A stretch of DNA of 28,272 bases from Pseudomonadota bacterium (GTDB lineage Bacteria > Pseudomonadota > Gammaproteobacteria > Burkholderiales > Burkholderiaceae_D), in assembly GCA_023422955.1 (NCBI GenBank), contig JAFAGG010000053.1:1-28272 (forward strand), given 5' to 3'. The translations under genes and the position numbers were made by a program. The notes below the pieces were generated by a model. The model was not told the DNA's origin. It did not search any database and saw nothing but the letters and a program-made list of their open reading frames with translations. Below, one piece after another: positions 1 through 7,108 of the stretch (its first letter is position 1; each line of letters begins with the position of its first letter).

Positions 1-1074
1 ATCGTCGGCCTGCCCAACGTCGGCAAGTCCACCCTGTTCAATGCCCTGACCAAGGCAGGCATCGCTGCGGAAAATTATCCCTTCTGCACCATCGAGCCGA
101 ATGTGGGCATCGTCGAGGTACCCGATCCCCGTTTGCAGCAACTGGCCGACATCGTCAAGCCGGAACGGGTTTTACCCGCCGCCGTGGAATTCGTGGACAT
201 CGCCGGCTTGGTGGCAGGCGCGTCCAAGGGCGAAGGACTGGGCAACCAGTTCCTGGCCCACATCCGTGAAACCGATGCCATCGTCAACGTGGTGCGCTGT
301 TTCGAAGATCCGAACGTGGTGCACGTTGCCGGCAAAATCAGCCCGCTCGACGATATCGAAGTGATCCAGACCGAACTGGCGCTGGCCGATCTGTCCACGG
401 TAGAAAAAGCCATTCAGCGCGAAGGCAAAAAAGCCAAATCCGGCGACAAGGATGCGATCAAGCTGGTTGCCCTGCTGGAGAAACTGGTGCCGCATCTGAA
501 TGAAGCCAAGCCGGTTCGTTCGATGCAATTAAGCGAAGATGATCTCGCCGTCATCAAACCGCTGCATCTGATCACCGCGAAACCTGCGATGTTCGTCGGC
601 AATGTGTCGGATACCGGTTTCACCAATAATCCGCTACTGGATCAGTTGGTCGAGTATGCGAATTCGCAGAATGCACCCGTGGTCGCCATCTGCGCCGCCA
701 TTGAAGCCGAAATCGCCGACCTGGAAGATGAGGACAAGGGCGCGTTCCTGACCGACATGGGCATGGACGAGCCGGGCCTGGCACGCCTAATCCGCGCCGC
801 CTTCAAGCTACTCGGCCTGCAAACCTACTTCACCGCCGGCGTAAAGGAAGTCCGCGCCTGGACCATCCGTATCGGCGATACCGCACCGCAGGCAGCCGGC
901 GTGATCCATACCGATTTCGAACGCGGCTTCATCCGCGCGCAAACCATTGCCTTCGATGACTTCCTGGCTTACAAGGGTGAACAGGGCGCCAAGGAAGCCG
1001 GCAAGATGCGCGCTGAGGGCAAGGAATATGTCGTGAAAGATGGGGACGTGATGAACTTCCTGTTTAACGTCTGA
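1..1074 (+). CDS. ychF: Redox-regulated ATPase YchF/OLA1, 5' end cut off by the window
   Basis: This is a ribosome-associated P-loop ATPase of the Obg-related TRAFAC group. The reading frame is open from base 1 and starts inside the G1 region: the first visible residues are IVGLPNVGKST, so only about six N-terminal residues lie outside the window, as E. coli YchF is 363 residues. The G3/switch region DIAGLVAGASKGEGLGNQ follows. The usual NKxD motif is replaced by NVSD at visible residue 201, in line with the family's preference for ATP over GTP. The C-terminal TGS domain carries the family signatures RAWTI, TAPQAAG and IHTDFERGFI. It ends at TGA with no sign of damage. In many proteobacteria ychF follows pth; that side is not visible here. 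The family is linked to translation and oxidative-stress responses. Confidence 0.97.
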   Translation: MVGLPNVGKSTLFNALTKAGIAAENYPFCTIEPNVGIVEVPDPRLQQLADIVKPERVLPAAVEFVDIAGLVAGASKGEGLGNQFLAHIRETDAIVNVVRCFEDPNVVHVAGKISPLDDIEVIQTELALADLSTVEKAIQREGKKAKSGDKDAIKLVALLEKLVPHLNEAKPVRSMQLSEDDLAVIKPLHLITAKPAMFVGNVSDTGFTNNPLLDQLVEYANSQNAPVVAICAAIEAEIADLEDEDKGAFLTDMGMDEPGLARLIRAAFKLLGLQTYFTAGVKEVRAWTIRIGDTAPQAAGVIHTDFERGFIRAQTIAFDDFLAYKGEQGAKEAGKMRAEGKEYVVKDGDVMNFLFNV

Positions 1075-1093
1075 CCTTCAGCTCCGTTGTATG

Positions 1094-1116
1094 CCAGGCA
1101 TTCGCTGAATGCCTGG
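1094..1116 (+). terminator. Hairpin downstream of ychF, possible terminator
   Basis: A perfect 10-bp stem (CCAGGCATTC / GAATGCCTGG) with a 3-nt loop lies 20 bases after the ychF stop. Two wobble pairs could extend it. The following T-run is poor (TGCATTTG), so it may be a weak or Rho-assisted terminator or an mRNA 3'-end stabiliser. Confidence 0.5.
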
Positions 1117-1168
1117 TGCATTTGCCTGTTGAAATGCTCCGCAAGCAAAGCGTCACATAGTCAAATCC

Positions 1169-1201
1169 CGTATTGCCGCCATCATAAAGGTCGGCAATAC
1201 G
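1169..1201. repeat. Perfect 10-bp inverted repeat in the ychF downstream gap
   Basis: The arms CGTATTGCCG and CGGCAATACG are exact reverse complements separated by 13 bases. No T-run follows, so it does not look like a terminator. It could be a protein-binding site or an RNA stem. Nothing around it identifies a partner. Confidence 0.5.
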
Positions 1202-1393
1202 CGCCCTAATCTTCAAATCCGCACTGCAAGTCGTGCAATAACTACAGAATATGCTTTCTGCGTCAGCCACGTCCTGGCTTCCGGCAGCGCTTCATTTTTC
1301 ACCCCCTAGCCTTGGCTCCCCTGTCCTTGCAGCGTTTTTTCAGAGCAGACACCGACTGCCTATTTATCCCCCGCATTTCCCAACAGGAAAATT

Positions 1394-1411
1394 TTGATTT
1401 AAATAAATCAA
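1394..1411. promoter_or_regulatory. AT-rich palindrome upstream of the di-iron protein gene
   Basis: TTGATTT-AAAT-AAATCAA is a perfect inverted repeat about 50 bases upstream of the next start codon. The half-sites TTGAT and ATCAA are those of FNR/Anr/Dnr boxes, but they are separated by eight bases rather than the canonical four, so a standard FNR site is not supported. It could be an operator for another regulator or simply an AT-rich promoter. Confidence 0.35.
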
Positions 1412-1459
1412 TTCAGGGGAGGGAATTCCTACACTGCCTCAACTCAATTTTTGCCATTA

Positions 1460-2176
1460 ATGCAAATGCCTACCGAACTCTTCAGCGATGGCCGACATAC
1501 CTGCCTGATGTTTTCCGATCTGGTCGATGAGGAAGACGGCGAGGTCGTGCAGTCGAATCAGTTTTTTATCATTCGGGATGGTCAGGGCATTTTGCTGGAT
1601 CCGGGCGGCGTGCTCACCTACAACGAGCTCTTCGTCACCATGGGATGGTATTTCCCGCCCAAGCAGCTCAAATATGTGTTTGCTTCCCATGCGGACCCCG
1701 ATATCATCGCTTCCCTGCCCCGCTGGCTGAGCAGTTCAGAAACCCGCCTGCTGATCTCTCGCGTCTGGTCGCGGTTTGTGCCTCATTTCTGCCCGCAGGG
1801 GAAAACGGAAGGGCGCATCATTGCGCTGCCAGATGAAGGCACCCTGCTTCCTTTCGGCGATGCGGTATTCCAGATATTGCCGGCGCACTTTCTGCATGCC
1901 GAAGGCAATCTGCAGTTCTACGATCCGGTAAGCCGCATCCTGTTTTCAGGCGACATGGGCGCGTCGCTCGTGCCCGCCCAGCTCGCCACGGCGCCCGTCG
2001 CGGATTTCGATCAGCATGAGCCGTATATGCGCGGCTTCCATCGGCGTTACATGGTGTCCAATAAAGTGTGCCGTTACTGGGTCAACATGGTCCGCCAGCT
2101 GGACCCTGAATGGATCGTGCCGCAGCATGGCGCGCCCTTTCGCGGCAAGGCAATGATCGCCCGATTTCTTGACTGA
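1460..2176 (+). CDS. MBL-fold di-iron oxygen-binding (ODP-type) protein
   Basis: This is a metallo-beta-lactamase-fold protein of about 238 residues that resembles the N-terminal half of flavodiiron proteins and the stand-alone ODP oxygen sensors. Counting from the ATG at 1460, likely iron ligands are H77, D79 and D81 (SHADPD), H146 (FLHAEGN), D165 (FSGDMG) and H223 (PQHG). The spacing matches flavodiiron proteins closely, but the sixth residue of their HxExDH motif is Ile here. There is no flavodoxin domain, so a direct reductase role is less likely than oxygen binding or sensing. A TTG at 1451 and an ATG at 1466 are alternative starts; none has a good Shine-Dalgarno sequence. It stands alone, with no chemotaxis or cyclic-di-GMP gene beside it. 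The fold is sure; the role is inferred. Confidence 0.85.
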   Translation: MQMPTELFSDGRHTCLMFSDLVDEEDGEVVQSNQFFIIRDGQGILLDPGGVLTYNELFVTMGWYFPPKQLKYVFASHADPDIIASLPRWLSSSETRLLISRVWSRFVPHFCPQGKTEGRIIALPDEGTLLPFGDAVFQILPAHFLHAEGNLQFYDPVSRILFSGDMGASLVPAQLATAPVADFDQHEPYMRGFHRRYMVSNKVCRYWVNMVRQLDPEWIVPQHGAPFRGKAMIARFLD

Positions 2177-2356
2177 GTAGAATCGCTTTCCTGTGGCATC
2201 GATTTGATGACGCAGGAAATGTACACGCCGCCCAAGCGCGTCACCATTTCTCACGAAGCACAATAATCCGGGCGTTCCGAGGTCGAACAACACCATTAGT
2301 GAAAATTGCACCTAGCTAGGAAAAACTACTGACACAGTTAGTAAAATATTCATCAC

Positions 2357-2388
2357 GACAAAAAAGCCTGAGCTGCTCGATTTTTGTC
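2357..2388. repeat. Inverted repeat upstream of the broken NUDIX gene
   Basis: GACAAAAA and TTTTTGTC are exact 8-base arms 16 bases apart, with a small inner GAG/CTC stem. This could act as a bidirectional AT-rich terminator between the di-iron protein gene and the NUDIX pseudogene. A 10-bp perfect palindrome, CCTAGCTAGG, lies nearby at about 2312-2321. The rest of 2177-2444 shows nothing recognisable. Confidence 0.35.
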
Positions 2389-2444
2389 TGTCGATGGCTG
2401 CCAGTACATTAGAAAACTACAAACCCCTGATGCAGAAATAAAGT

Positions 2445-2908
2445 ATGTCTATGACCAAATGGAGACCAGCCCAACACGGAAAAGTCAAAGCCCTTGGGCT
2501 GCACTGGCGAGACGGCAAGCTGCTAGCAGCAGAGGTCTTTGATGATCAAGGCCGCCTGAAAGGGGTTCGCCCACTCGGTGGTGGTATCGAGTTTGGTGAA
2601 CACTGGCAAGCGGCCCTCATACGCGAATTCAAAGAAGAACTGGTGTCGACGTTGAGGTGATAGGTAGCCCTCATGTGATGGAAAATATCTATACCCATCA
2701 TGGGGAAGTCGGTCACGAAGTGCTGTTTATTGGCGAAGTGCTGTTTAGCACAGAACGATTTGCAAACCTGGACAGTATCGAATTCCACGAAGACAGCGGA
2801 ACTCCCTGTACTGCACGATGGTTTGACTTGGCAGAACTTGATACGCCGGATGGCCCTGCACTCTTTCCCGCAGGTCTGAAGCAAGCACTTCTAAAGGCCG
2901 TTGCGTGA
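2445..2908 (+). pseudogene. NUDIX hydrolase with a -1 frameshift
   Basis: Two overlapping frames make one NUDIX protein. The first (2445-2660) carries most of the NUDIX box: GGGIEFGEHWQAALIREF followed by KEEL. It then leaves frame just where the motif needs its last Gly. The second (stop at 2908) continues with a normal C-terminal half (HEVLFIGEVLF, ARWFDLAEL). Adding one G to the GG at 2642-2643 gives EELGVDVEVIGSPHV without a stop, so one G has been lost. The restored protein would be about 154 residues, normal for a single-domain NUDIX enzyme of the ADP-ribose/nucleotide pyrophosphohydrolase type. The frame is otherwise intact, so the loss is recent or is a sequencing error in a G-run. 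Start ATG at 2445 or 2451. No clear operon partner. Confidence 0.85.
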
Positions 2909-3504
2909 AGCACGGGATAACACGCGAAACTTACGCCCCATCCAAACTGAGAGCGGGGTAAGCCCAACATTTTCATCACTCAGCACCCATTGATGAATGA
3001 CTGCAAAGCATCCCCGTAATCGCTACCGATACCCAGCAGGCTTGGCAACTGGCTTATCTCAATCGCGTCTGGAAAACGGGCAAGCAATTTCGGTGAAAGA
3101 AACAAAGCGGGTGCTTGTCACCTGCCTGTGCATTTCCCATATACGAATTTCCTCTTATTCAAGGCATTTCCTTTCAACAGCACACTTACTGCCGTCAATT
3201 TCAAAAAATCCAACGAAAAGCCCCTCGTTTTGCGGTATAGTGACGCCCAGCAAGATTTTTACCTCATGTATGTGCCTGAGCGAGTTTTCCGCATTGCCGG
3301 AGTTTCTTGCCTGATGCCCTTGGACCCGCGACCCTGCTCTGGCAGCTTATCGCTGGTCACCTCCAAACCCGCACGGGTTTTAGTTGGCAATACCGCCGAC
3401 CGCTGACTATCAAGGGCGACATCCGCGACTCTACGAGTCAACACCGACCTCTATGGGCTGGTGTGCACATCATTTGTCACTTCCATAGAAAGGATCCTCC
3501 CAGG
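2909..3504. other. Gene-free stretch before the symporter
   Basis: These 596 bases hold no convincing coding region. Short frames exist but lack family features and ribosome binding sites. The first half (2909-3235) shows nothing I can name. The second half holds the putative promoter and the structured RNA or leader described separately. Confidence 0.6.
3236..3475 (+). ncRNA. Candidate structured RNA or long leader before the symporter (unassigned)
   Basis: A good -10 box, TATAGT, lies at 3236-3241, without a clear -35 box. From there to the symporter start (3505) no credible protein is encoded, but several stems are visible. AAACCC/GGGTTT lies at 3365-3380 inside a longer CCAA/TTGG stem and is followed by a short T-run. 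GACTC-TAC-GAGTC lies at 3427-3439. ACACC/GGTGT closes a hairpin at 3441-3464. Long-range pairs are GCCCTTG (3316-3322) with CAAGGGC (3411-3417), and ATGTGC (3270-3275) with GCACAT (3465-3470). GAGT at 3300-3303 could compete for ACTC at 3428-3431, giving two exclusive folds. It may be a riboswitch-like leader or a separate small RNA. The motif CCTGAGC near +28 recalls 6S RNA, but the rest does not let me assign that family. Confidence 0.35.
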
Positions 3505-5148
3505 ATGCAGGAAAACGCTTTTTATCAACTTTCCACTTTCACCGCCCTTGCCTTGCTGGTCGGCTTCTACGGACTGACCTTCCTGATGTCGCTGACCATC
3601 AGCCGCAAAAACGAAAATGTCGACGGCTACATGGTTTCCAGCGGCTCGCTGGGTTTCGGCATTTCTGCCGCCAGCATGATCGCTACCTGGATCTGGGCCG
3701 CTTCCTTTTATGCCAGCGCCACCTCCGGCTTCACCTACGGCCTGTCCGGCCCCATCCATTACGGGTTATGGGGCGCGCTGATGATTCTCTTCATCTATCC
3801 TTTCGGCCGCCGCTTTCGCAAGCTGGCGCCGGACGCTCATACGCTGGCCGAATTGCTGCATGCTCGCCACGGCACCTCCAGCCAGATGCTGCTGGCAGTA
3901 TCCAACCTGATCGGCAGCACCATCAGCCTGATGGTGAACTTCACCGCCGCCGGCGCGCTGATCGCCATTTTGACGCCGCTGGAATTCGAACATGGCGTCG
4001 TCATCGCCGGCATCGGCGTGCTGTCTTATACGCTGTGGTCCGGCTTTCGCGCCTCGGTGATGACCGATTTCGCCCAGCTGGCCGCCATGATGGGCGCAGC
4101 GATCATCATCATCCCGCTCATCTTTTTTAATGCCGGCGGCTTCGAGCTGATAGAACAAGGCATGCAACGCATGACGCCGGAACAGACCAATTTCTTTTCC
4201 AAGACGGCGATCCTCGAACAGGGACTGCCTTACTTCATCGCAGTGCTGGCCTATGCGATCGGCAACCAGACCATTGCCCAGCGCCTGTTCGCGGTACGCG
4301 AAGACCTGATCAAGCCGACCTTCCTCACCGCCACCCTTGGCTACGGCGCAGTCGTCATCGGCCTGGGCATGCTGGGGCTGCTGGCGGCCATGGTCGGCCT
4401 GGTGCCTGCCAATGGCGACATGAACAACATCATCCCGCAGATGGCTTCCAGCTATCTGCCGCCCCTGGGTATTGCGCTGTTCTTCATCCTGGTCATCGGC
4501 TCCCTGTCATCGACCGCCGACTCCGATCTGTCCGCCATGTCGTCGATCGTGATGGCCGACATCTACGGCAAGCACATCGCGCGCGGCAAACCGAACCCCC
4601 GCACCATGCTGCTGCTGGGCCGACTGACCATGGTGGTATCGACCATCCTGGGCATGCTGCTGGCCAACCTGAAGCTGGATATCCTGGTCATGCTGGTATT
4701 GGTGGGGGCGCTGTGGGGCTCCATCGTGTTTCCGGTCATCGTCAGCTGCTACTGGAACCGCGTGTCCAATCATGCATTCACCTGGTCGGTCATCGGCGCG
4801 CTGATCGCCTTCGTGTCCGCGCGCTTTGAATGGCTGCCCCTGATCGGGACGACCGGAACCCTGCTGGAAATCCTGGCGATCATCGGTGCAGGCGTCGTCA
4901 CCGGCTTGATGACTTTTGCTTTTTTCAGCCGCAACATCGCCATTGCGATTGGCATGATTACCATCGTGGCGGCCGCGCCGTTTGCACTGGGCGAATTGCG
5001 CCACTACCAGATATTGCTGGCCTCCTTGCTGGCCTATGGCGTAAGCGCCGTGCTCTGCACGCTGCTAAGCCTGCTCTGCAAGGAACGTTTCGATTTCAAC
5101 CTGATTGCAAAGCGCGTGCATTCCTATCAGCAAGCGACTGCCAGCTGA
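3505..5148 (+). CDS. Sodium:solute symporter family transporter (DUR3/urea-like branch)
   Basis: This is a polytopic inner-membrane protein of 547 residues with about 13-15 hydrophobic segments, the usual size for the SSS family. The N-terminal part (TWIWAASFYASATSGFTYG, then LSGPIHYGLWGALM and APDAHTLAELLHARHG) resembles the DUR3-type branch, which takes up urea or related small polar solutes. The sodium-site helix GSLSSTADSDLSAMSSIVMAD has the Ser/Thr/Asp pattern typical of the family. I chose the ATG at 3505, preceded by AAAGGA. The frame stays open upstream to 3307, but that extension is hydrophilic and unlike the family. A 43-residue one-helix protein follows after 19 bases and a terminator follows that, so the two form a unit. 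The substrate is not proven; there is no urease or amidase gene nearby. Confidence 0.9.
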   Translation: MQENAFYQLSTFTALALLVGFYGLTFLMSLTISRKNENVDGYMVSSGSLGFGISAASMIATWIWAASFYASATSGFTYGLSGPIHYGLWGALMILFIYPFGRRFRKLAPDAHTLAELLHARHGTSSQMLLAVSNLIGSTISLMVNFTAAGALIAILTPLEFEHGVVIAGIGVLSYTLWSGFRASVMTDFAQLAAMMGAAIIIIPLIFFNAGGFELIEQGMQRMTPEQTNFFSKTAILEQGLPYFIAVLAYAIGNQTIAQRLFAVREDLIKPTFLTATLGYGAVVIGLGMLGLLAAMVGLVPANGDMNNIIPQMASSYLPPLGIALFFILVIGSLSSTADSDLSAMSSIVMADIYGKHIARGKPNPRTMLLLGRLTMVVSTILGMLLANLKLDILVMLVLVGALWGSIVFPVIVSCYWNRVSNHAFTWSVIGALIAFVSARFEWLPLIGTTGTLLEILAIIGAGVVTGLMTFAFFSRNIAIAIGMITIVAAAPFALGELRHYQILLASLLAYGVSAVLCTLLSLLCKERFDFNLIAKRVHSYQQATAS

Positions 5149-5167
5149 TTTTGTAAAGGAGACCTTT

Positions 5168-5299
5168 ATGACAACCTATCTGATCACTGCCTACATTTTG
5201 ATATGGCCAATCCTGGCTTCGGCCATCATGGTGCTTTTATGCGTTCACCTGGTGCGCGACTATCGTCGCGCCAAGCAGGAAAACACCGACATGGTCTGA
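5168..5299 (+). CDS. Putative transporter small subunit (43-residue, single helix)
   Basis: This small inner-membrane protein has one hydrophobic helix (about residues 5-27, TAYILIWPILASAIMVLL) and a short charged tail (RDYRRAKQENTDMV). The start is set by a very strong ribosome binding site, AAGGAG at 5156-5161, six bases before ATG 5168; an earlier in-frame ATG inside the symporter gene is less likely. It lies 19 bases after the symporter stop and right before an intrinsic terminator, so it is almost surely co-transcribed with it. Short one-helix partners are known for other sodium-coupled symporters, such as the MetS-type subunit of NSS transporters, where they are needed for activity. By analogy it may stabilise or tune the symporter. 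That role is inferred from context. Confidence 0.8.
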   Translation: MTTYLITAYILIWPILASAIMVLLCVHLVRDYRRAKQENTDMV

Positions 5300-5320
5300 T
5301 CGCAGATCCTGCACTCTCCA

Positions 5321-5350
5321 AAACCGCAGCCAGCAAGGCTGCGGTTTTTT
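5321..5350 (+). terminator. Intrinsic terminator of the symporter operon
   Basis: The stem AAACCGCAGCC / GGCTGCGGTTT with a 5-nt loop is followed by a run of T residues, 21 bases after the small-subunit stop. It is a classic Rho-independent terminator and separates the symporter pair from the MarR operon. Confidence 0.92.
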
Positions 5351-5400
5351 ATTGGCCGGACACTTTTATCAAACTCACGCCTTTCATCGCTTCCCAAACG

Positions 5401-5425
5401 GGCATGCTAAAATACTTTGCATGCC
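5401..5425 (+). promoter_or_regulatory. Probable MarR autoregulatory operator overlapping the -10 box and start codon
   Basis: The perfect inverted repeat GGCATGC-N11-GCATGCC has its right arm over the ATG of the marR gene (5421). The spacer starts with TAAAAT (5408-5413), a good -10 box, with no clear -35. Transcription from it would begin at or next to the ATG, so the mRNA may be leaderless; no Shine-Dalgarno sequence is visible. Binding here would block both RNA polymerase and initiation, as expected for a MarR protein controlling its own gene and the exporter behind it. The binding protein is inferred. Confidence 0.55.
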
Positions 5426-5903
5426 AACCATTCCAAATACTCCCCCTCCTGCAACACCCGACCTGGCTCAGGCGCGCTCCCGTTTCGGGCGACTGCTCGG
5501 AAGCGTCTATCGGCAATGGCGACGCCAGGTTGACTTGAGCTTCAAGGACATGGAACTGACCGATGCCTCTCGCATGCCCTTGCTGGTTTTATATGTCGAA
5601 GAGGCGCCGATGCGGCAGAAAGACCTGGCTGAAGCCCTTTATCTGGATACCTCGTCCCTGGTCCGCGTGCTTGATCAGTTGCGCCAGAAAAAACTGGTGG
5701 ACTGGAGCAGCGACCCGGCTGACAGGCGAGCCAAATATATCGGCCTGACACCGCAGGGACGGCGGGCCGCCGCACAGATCCTGGAAAAAAGCTTGCAGAT
5801 CGAGCAAGCCATACTGGCCGAACTCACGCCGGAAGAACTGGAAATCACACGCCGAACCTTGCACAAGATTTCTGATCGTTTCAACGCCATGGCTGCCGAA
5901 TGA
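5421..5903 (+). CDS. MarR-family transcriptional regulator
   Basis: This 160-residue winged-helix regulator has the MarR layout: N-terminal helix, helix-turn-helix (QKDLAEALYLDTSSLVRVLD), then the wing DPADRRAKYIGLTPQGRR, and a C-terminal dimerisation helix. The ATG at 5421 fits family length; a TTG at 5352 would add 23 unrelated residues and overlaps the preceding terminator region. The stop overlaps the start of the next MFS gene in ATGA, so the two are translationally coupled. This is the common MarR-plus-exporter layout, in which a small phenolic or lipophilic ligand relieves repression. The ligand cannot be read from the sequence. The inverted repeat at 5401-5425 is the likely operator. 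Confidence 0.93.
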   Translation: MPTIPNTPPPATPDLAQARSRFGRLLGSVYRQWRRQVDLSFKDMELTDASRMPLLVLYVEEAPMRQKDLAEALYLDTSSLVRVLDQLRQKKLVDWSSDPADRRAKYIGLTPQGRRAAAQILEKSLQIEQAILAELTPEELEITRRTLHKISDRFNAMAAE

Positions 5904-7105
5904 AATTAAAAGGATCGCCATTTGCGTGGGTGAGTTTTGCCTTGATCGTCGGGGTCATGGGAACCGCGCTGATCAGTCCCCTGTACGCGCTCTACAAGGA
6001 AGCATGGCAGCTGCAGGCCAGCGATGTGTCGCTGATCTATGTGATGTATATGGGCGGCGCGCTATGCAGCCTGCTGTTTCTGGGGCGCCTGCCCGACACG
6101 CTCGGCTTCCGGCCGGTCATGCAAAAAGGATTGGCGCTGGCTTTTATCGGCACCCTCATCAGCATGATTGCCTGGGATGTGCCCAGCCTGAATGCCGGAC
6201 GCTTCATCGTCGGCATCGCATCCGGCATGATCACCACCAGCGCCACCTCGGGCTTGTCCGCGCTATCCGGCCCCGGCCAGATGCGGCGCGTGGCGATGCT
6301 GACCGGCGTCCTGATCGCCTTCGGCTTCGGACTCGGCCCGCTGCTGGGCGGCATCATGGGCCAGTGGGCGCCCTACCCGCTGGCAAGCACTTACCTCCCG
6401 ACCCTGATTCTGCTCAGCCTGGCCATGTATGCACTGAGCCGCCTGCAATTACCGGAAGGCCTGCATGGCACAGCCGGCCGAACTTTCCATTGGCGCGACT
6501 CGCTGCCCAAGCTGACCTGGACCGAACGCAGCGCCTCCATGGCTTTCCTGCTCACCTGCGCACTCCCTTTTCTGGCCTTCGGCGTCTTCGGTTTGTATGC
6601 CTCGATGTCGCCGCTCTTTCTCGACAAGCTGGTTCCCTGGCACGGCCCGGTAGTGAGCGGCACCGCAATTTCCGTGATTCTGCTGACCTCAGCCTTCGTG
6701 CAAGTCCTGTCGGCGCGCCTGCCTACCCACTGGTGCGGCGCTGCCGGCCTGATCGGACTGGCCCTCAGCAATGCCATACTCATGTGGAATATGAGAGCAG
6801 GTTCGGCAGCCTTGTTCGGGCTGGGCGTATTGCTGACCGCCATCGGCCACGGCATGAGCATGCTGGCCGGCATGAGCATGATTAACCGCATCGCCACGTC
6901 CGGCAACCGCTCGGGTTTGCTGTCCACCTATCTGGTCACCGGTTACATCGGCAGCATGGTGCCCATGATGGGCATAGGCTGGATTGCGGACCACTGGGGC
7001 ATGAATGCGGCGGTAGATATCTTTTGCACCCTGGTGATCGCGCTCGGAACCGTGGTTGCCGCGCTGTTTCTGCGCCACCCACAGATGCGCTTGGCACGGG
7101 ACTAA
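5900..7105 (+). CDS. MFS transporter coupled to the MarR regulator
   Basis: This is a 401-residue major facilitator with twelve predicted membrane segments. The motif-A region between helices 2 and 3 reads GRLPDTLGFRPVM, and the central loop (about residues 190-210, RTFHWRDSLPKLTWTERS) splits two six-helix halves. It starts within the marR stop (ATGA), has no separate promoter space and is followed after three bases by a second MFS gene. The context implies efflux of the ligand sensed by MarR, although uptake cannot be excluded. I cannot assign a named subfamily or substrate. There is no membrane-fusion protein or outer-membrane factor, so it would act alone in the inner membrane. Confidence 0.9.
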   Translation: MKLKGSPFAWVSFALIVGVMGTALISPLYALYKEAWQLQASDVSLIYVMYMGGALCSLLFLGRLPDTLGFRPVMQKGLALAFIGTLISMIAWDVPSLNAGRFIVGIASGMITTSATSGLSALSGPGQMRRVAMLTGVLIAFGFGLGPLLGGIMGQWAPYPLASTYLPTLILLSLAMYALSRLQLPEGLHGTAGRTFHWRDSLPKLTWTERSASMAFLLTCALPFLAFGVFGLYASMSPLFLDKLVPWHGPVVSGTAISVILLTSAFVQVLSARLPTHWCGAAGLIGLALSNAILMWNMRAGSAALFGLGVLLTAIGHGMSMLAGMSMINRIATSGNRSGLLSTYLVTGYIGSMVPMMGIGWIADHWGMNAAVDIFCTLVIALGTVVAALFLRHPQMRLARD

Positions 7106-7108
7106 GCC

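Larger units (their letters stand above)
1075..1459. other. Gene-free stretch between ychF and the di-iron protein
   Basis: No credible coding region is visible in these 385 bases. The stretch holds the hairpin after ychF, the 10-bp inverted repeat, an AT-rich palindrome at 1394-1411 and a purine-rich AGGGGAGGG at 1415-1423. That last motif lies too far (about 36 bases) from the chosen downstream start to act as its ribosome binding site. Confidence 0.6.

Noticed and set aside
1394..1411. A canonical FNR/Anr box
   Set aside because: The half-sites are right, but the spacer between TTGAT and ATCAA is eight bases instead of four, so I list it only as an unassigned palindrome.
2657..2908. A separate small gene starting at ATG 2657
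   Set aside because: It is the C-terminal half of the frameshifted NUDIX protein; no ribosome binding site or independent family supports it.
3236..3475. A firm 6S RNA call
   Set aside because: CCTGAGC and a 3'-side hairpin recall 6S RNA, but I could not find a convincing end-to-end closing stem of the right length, and no ygfA-like gene follows. It needs a covariance search.
3307..3504. N-terminal extension of the symporter by 66 residues
   Set aside because: The extension is hydrophilic and unlike the family, whereas the ATG at 3505 has AAAGGA upstream and begins just before the first membrane helix. The extra bases look like leader RNA.
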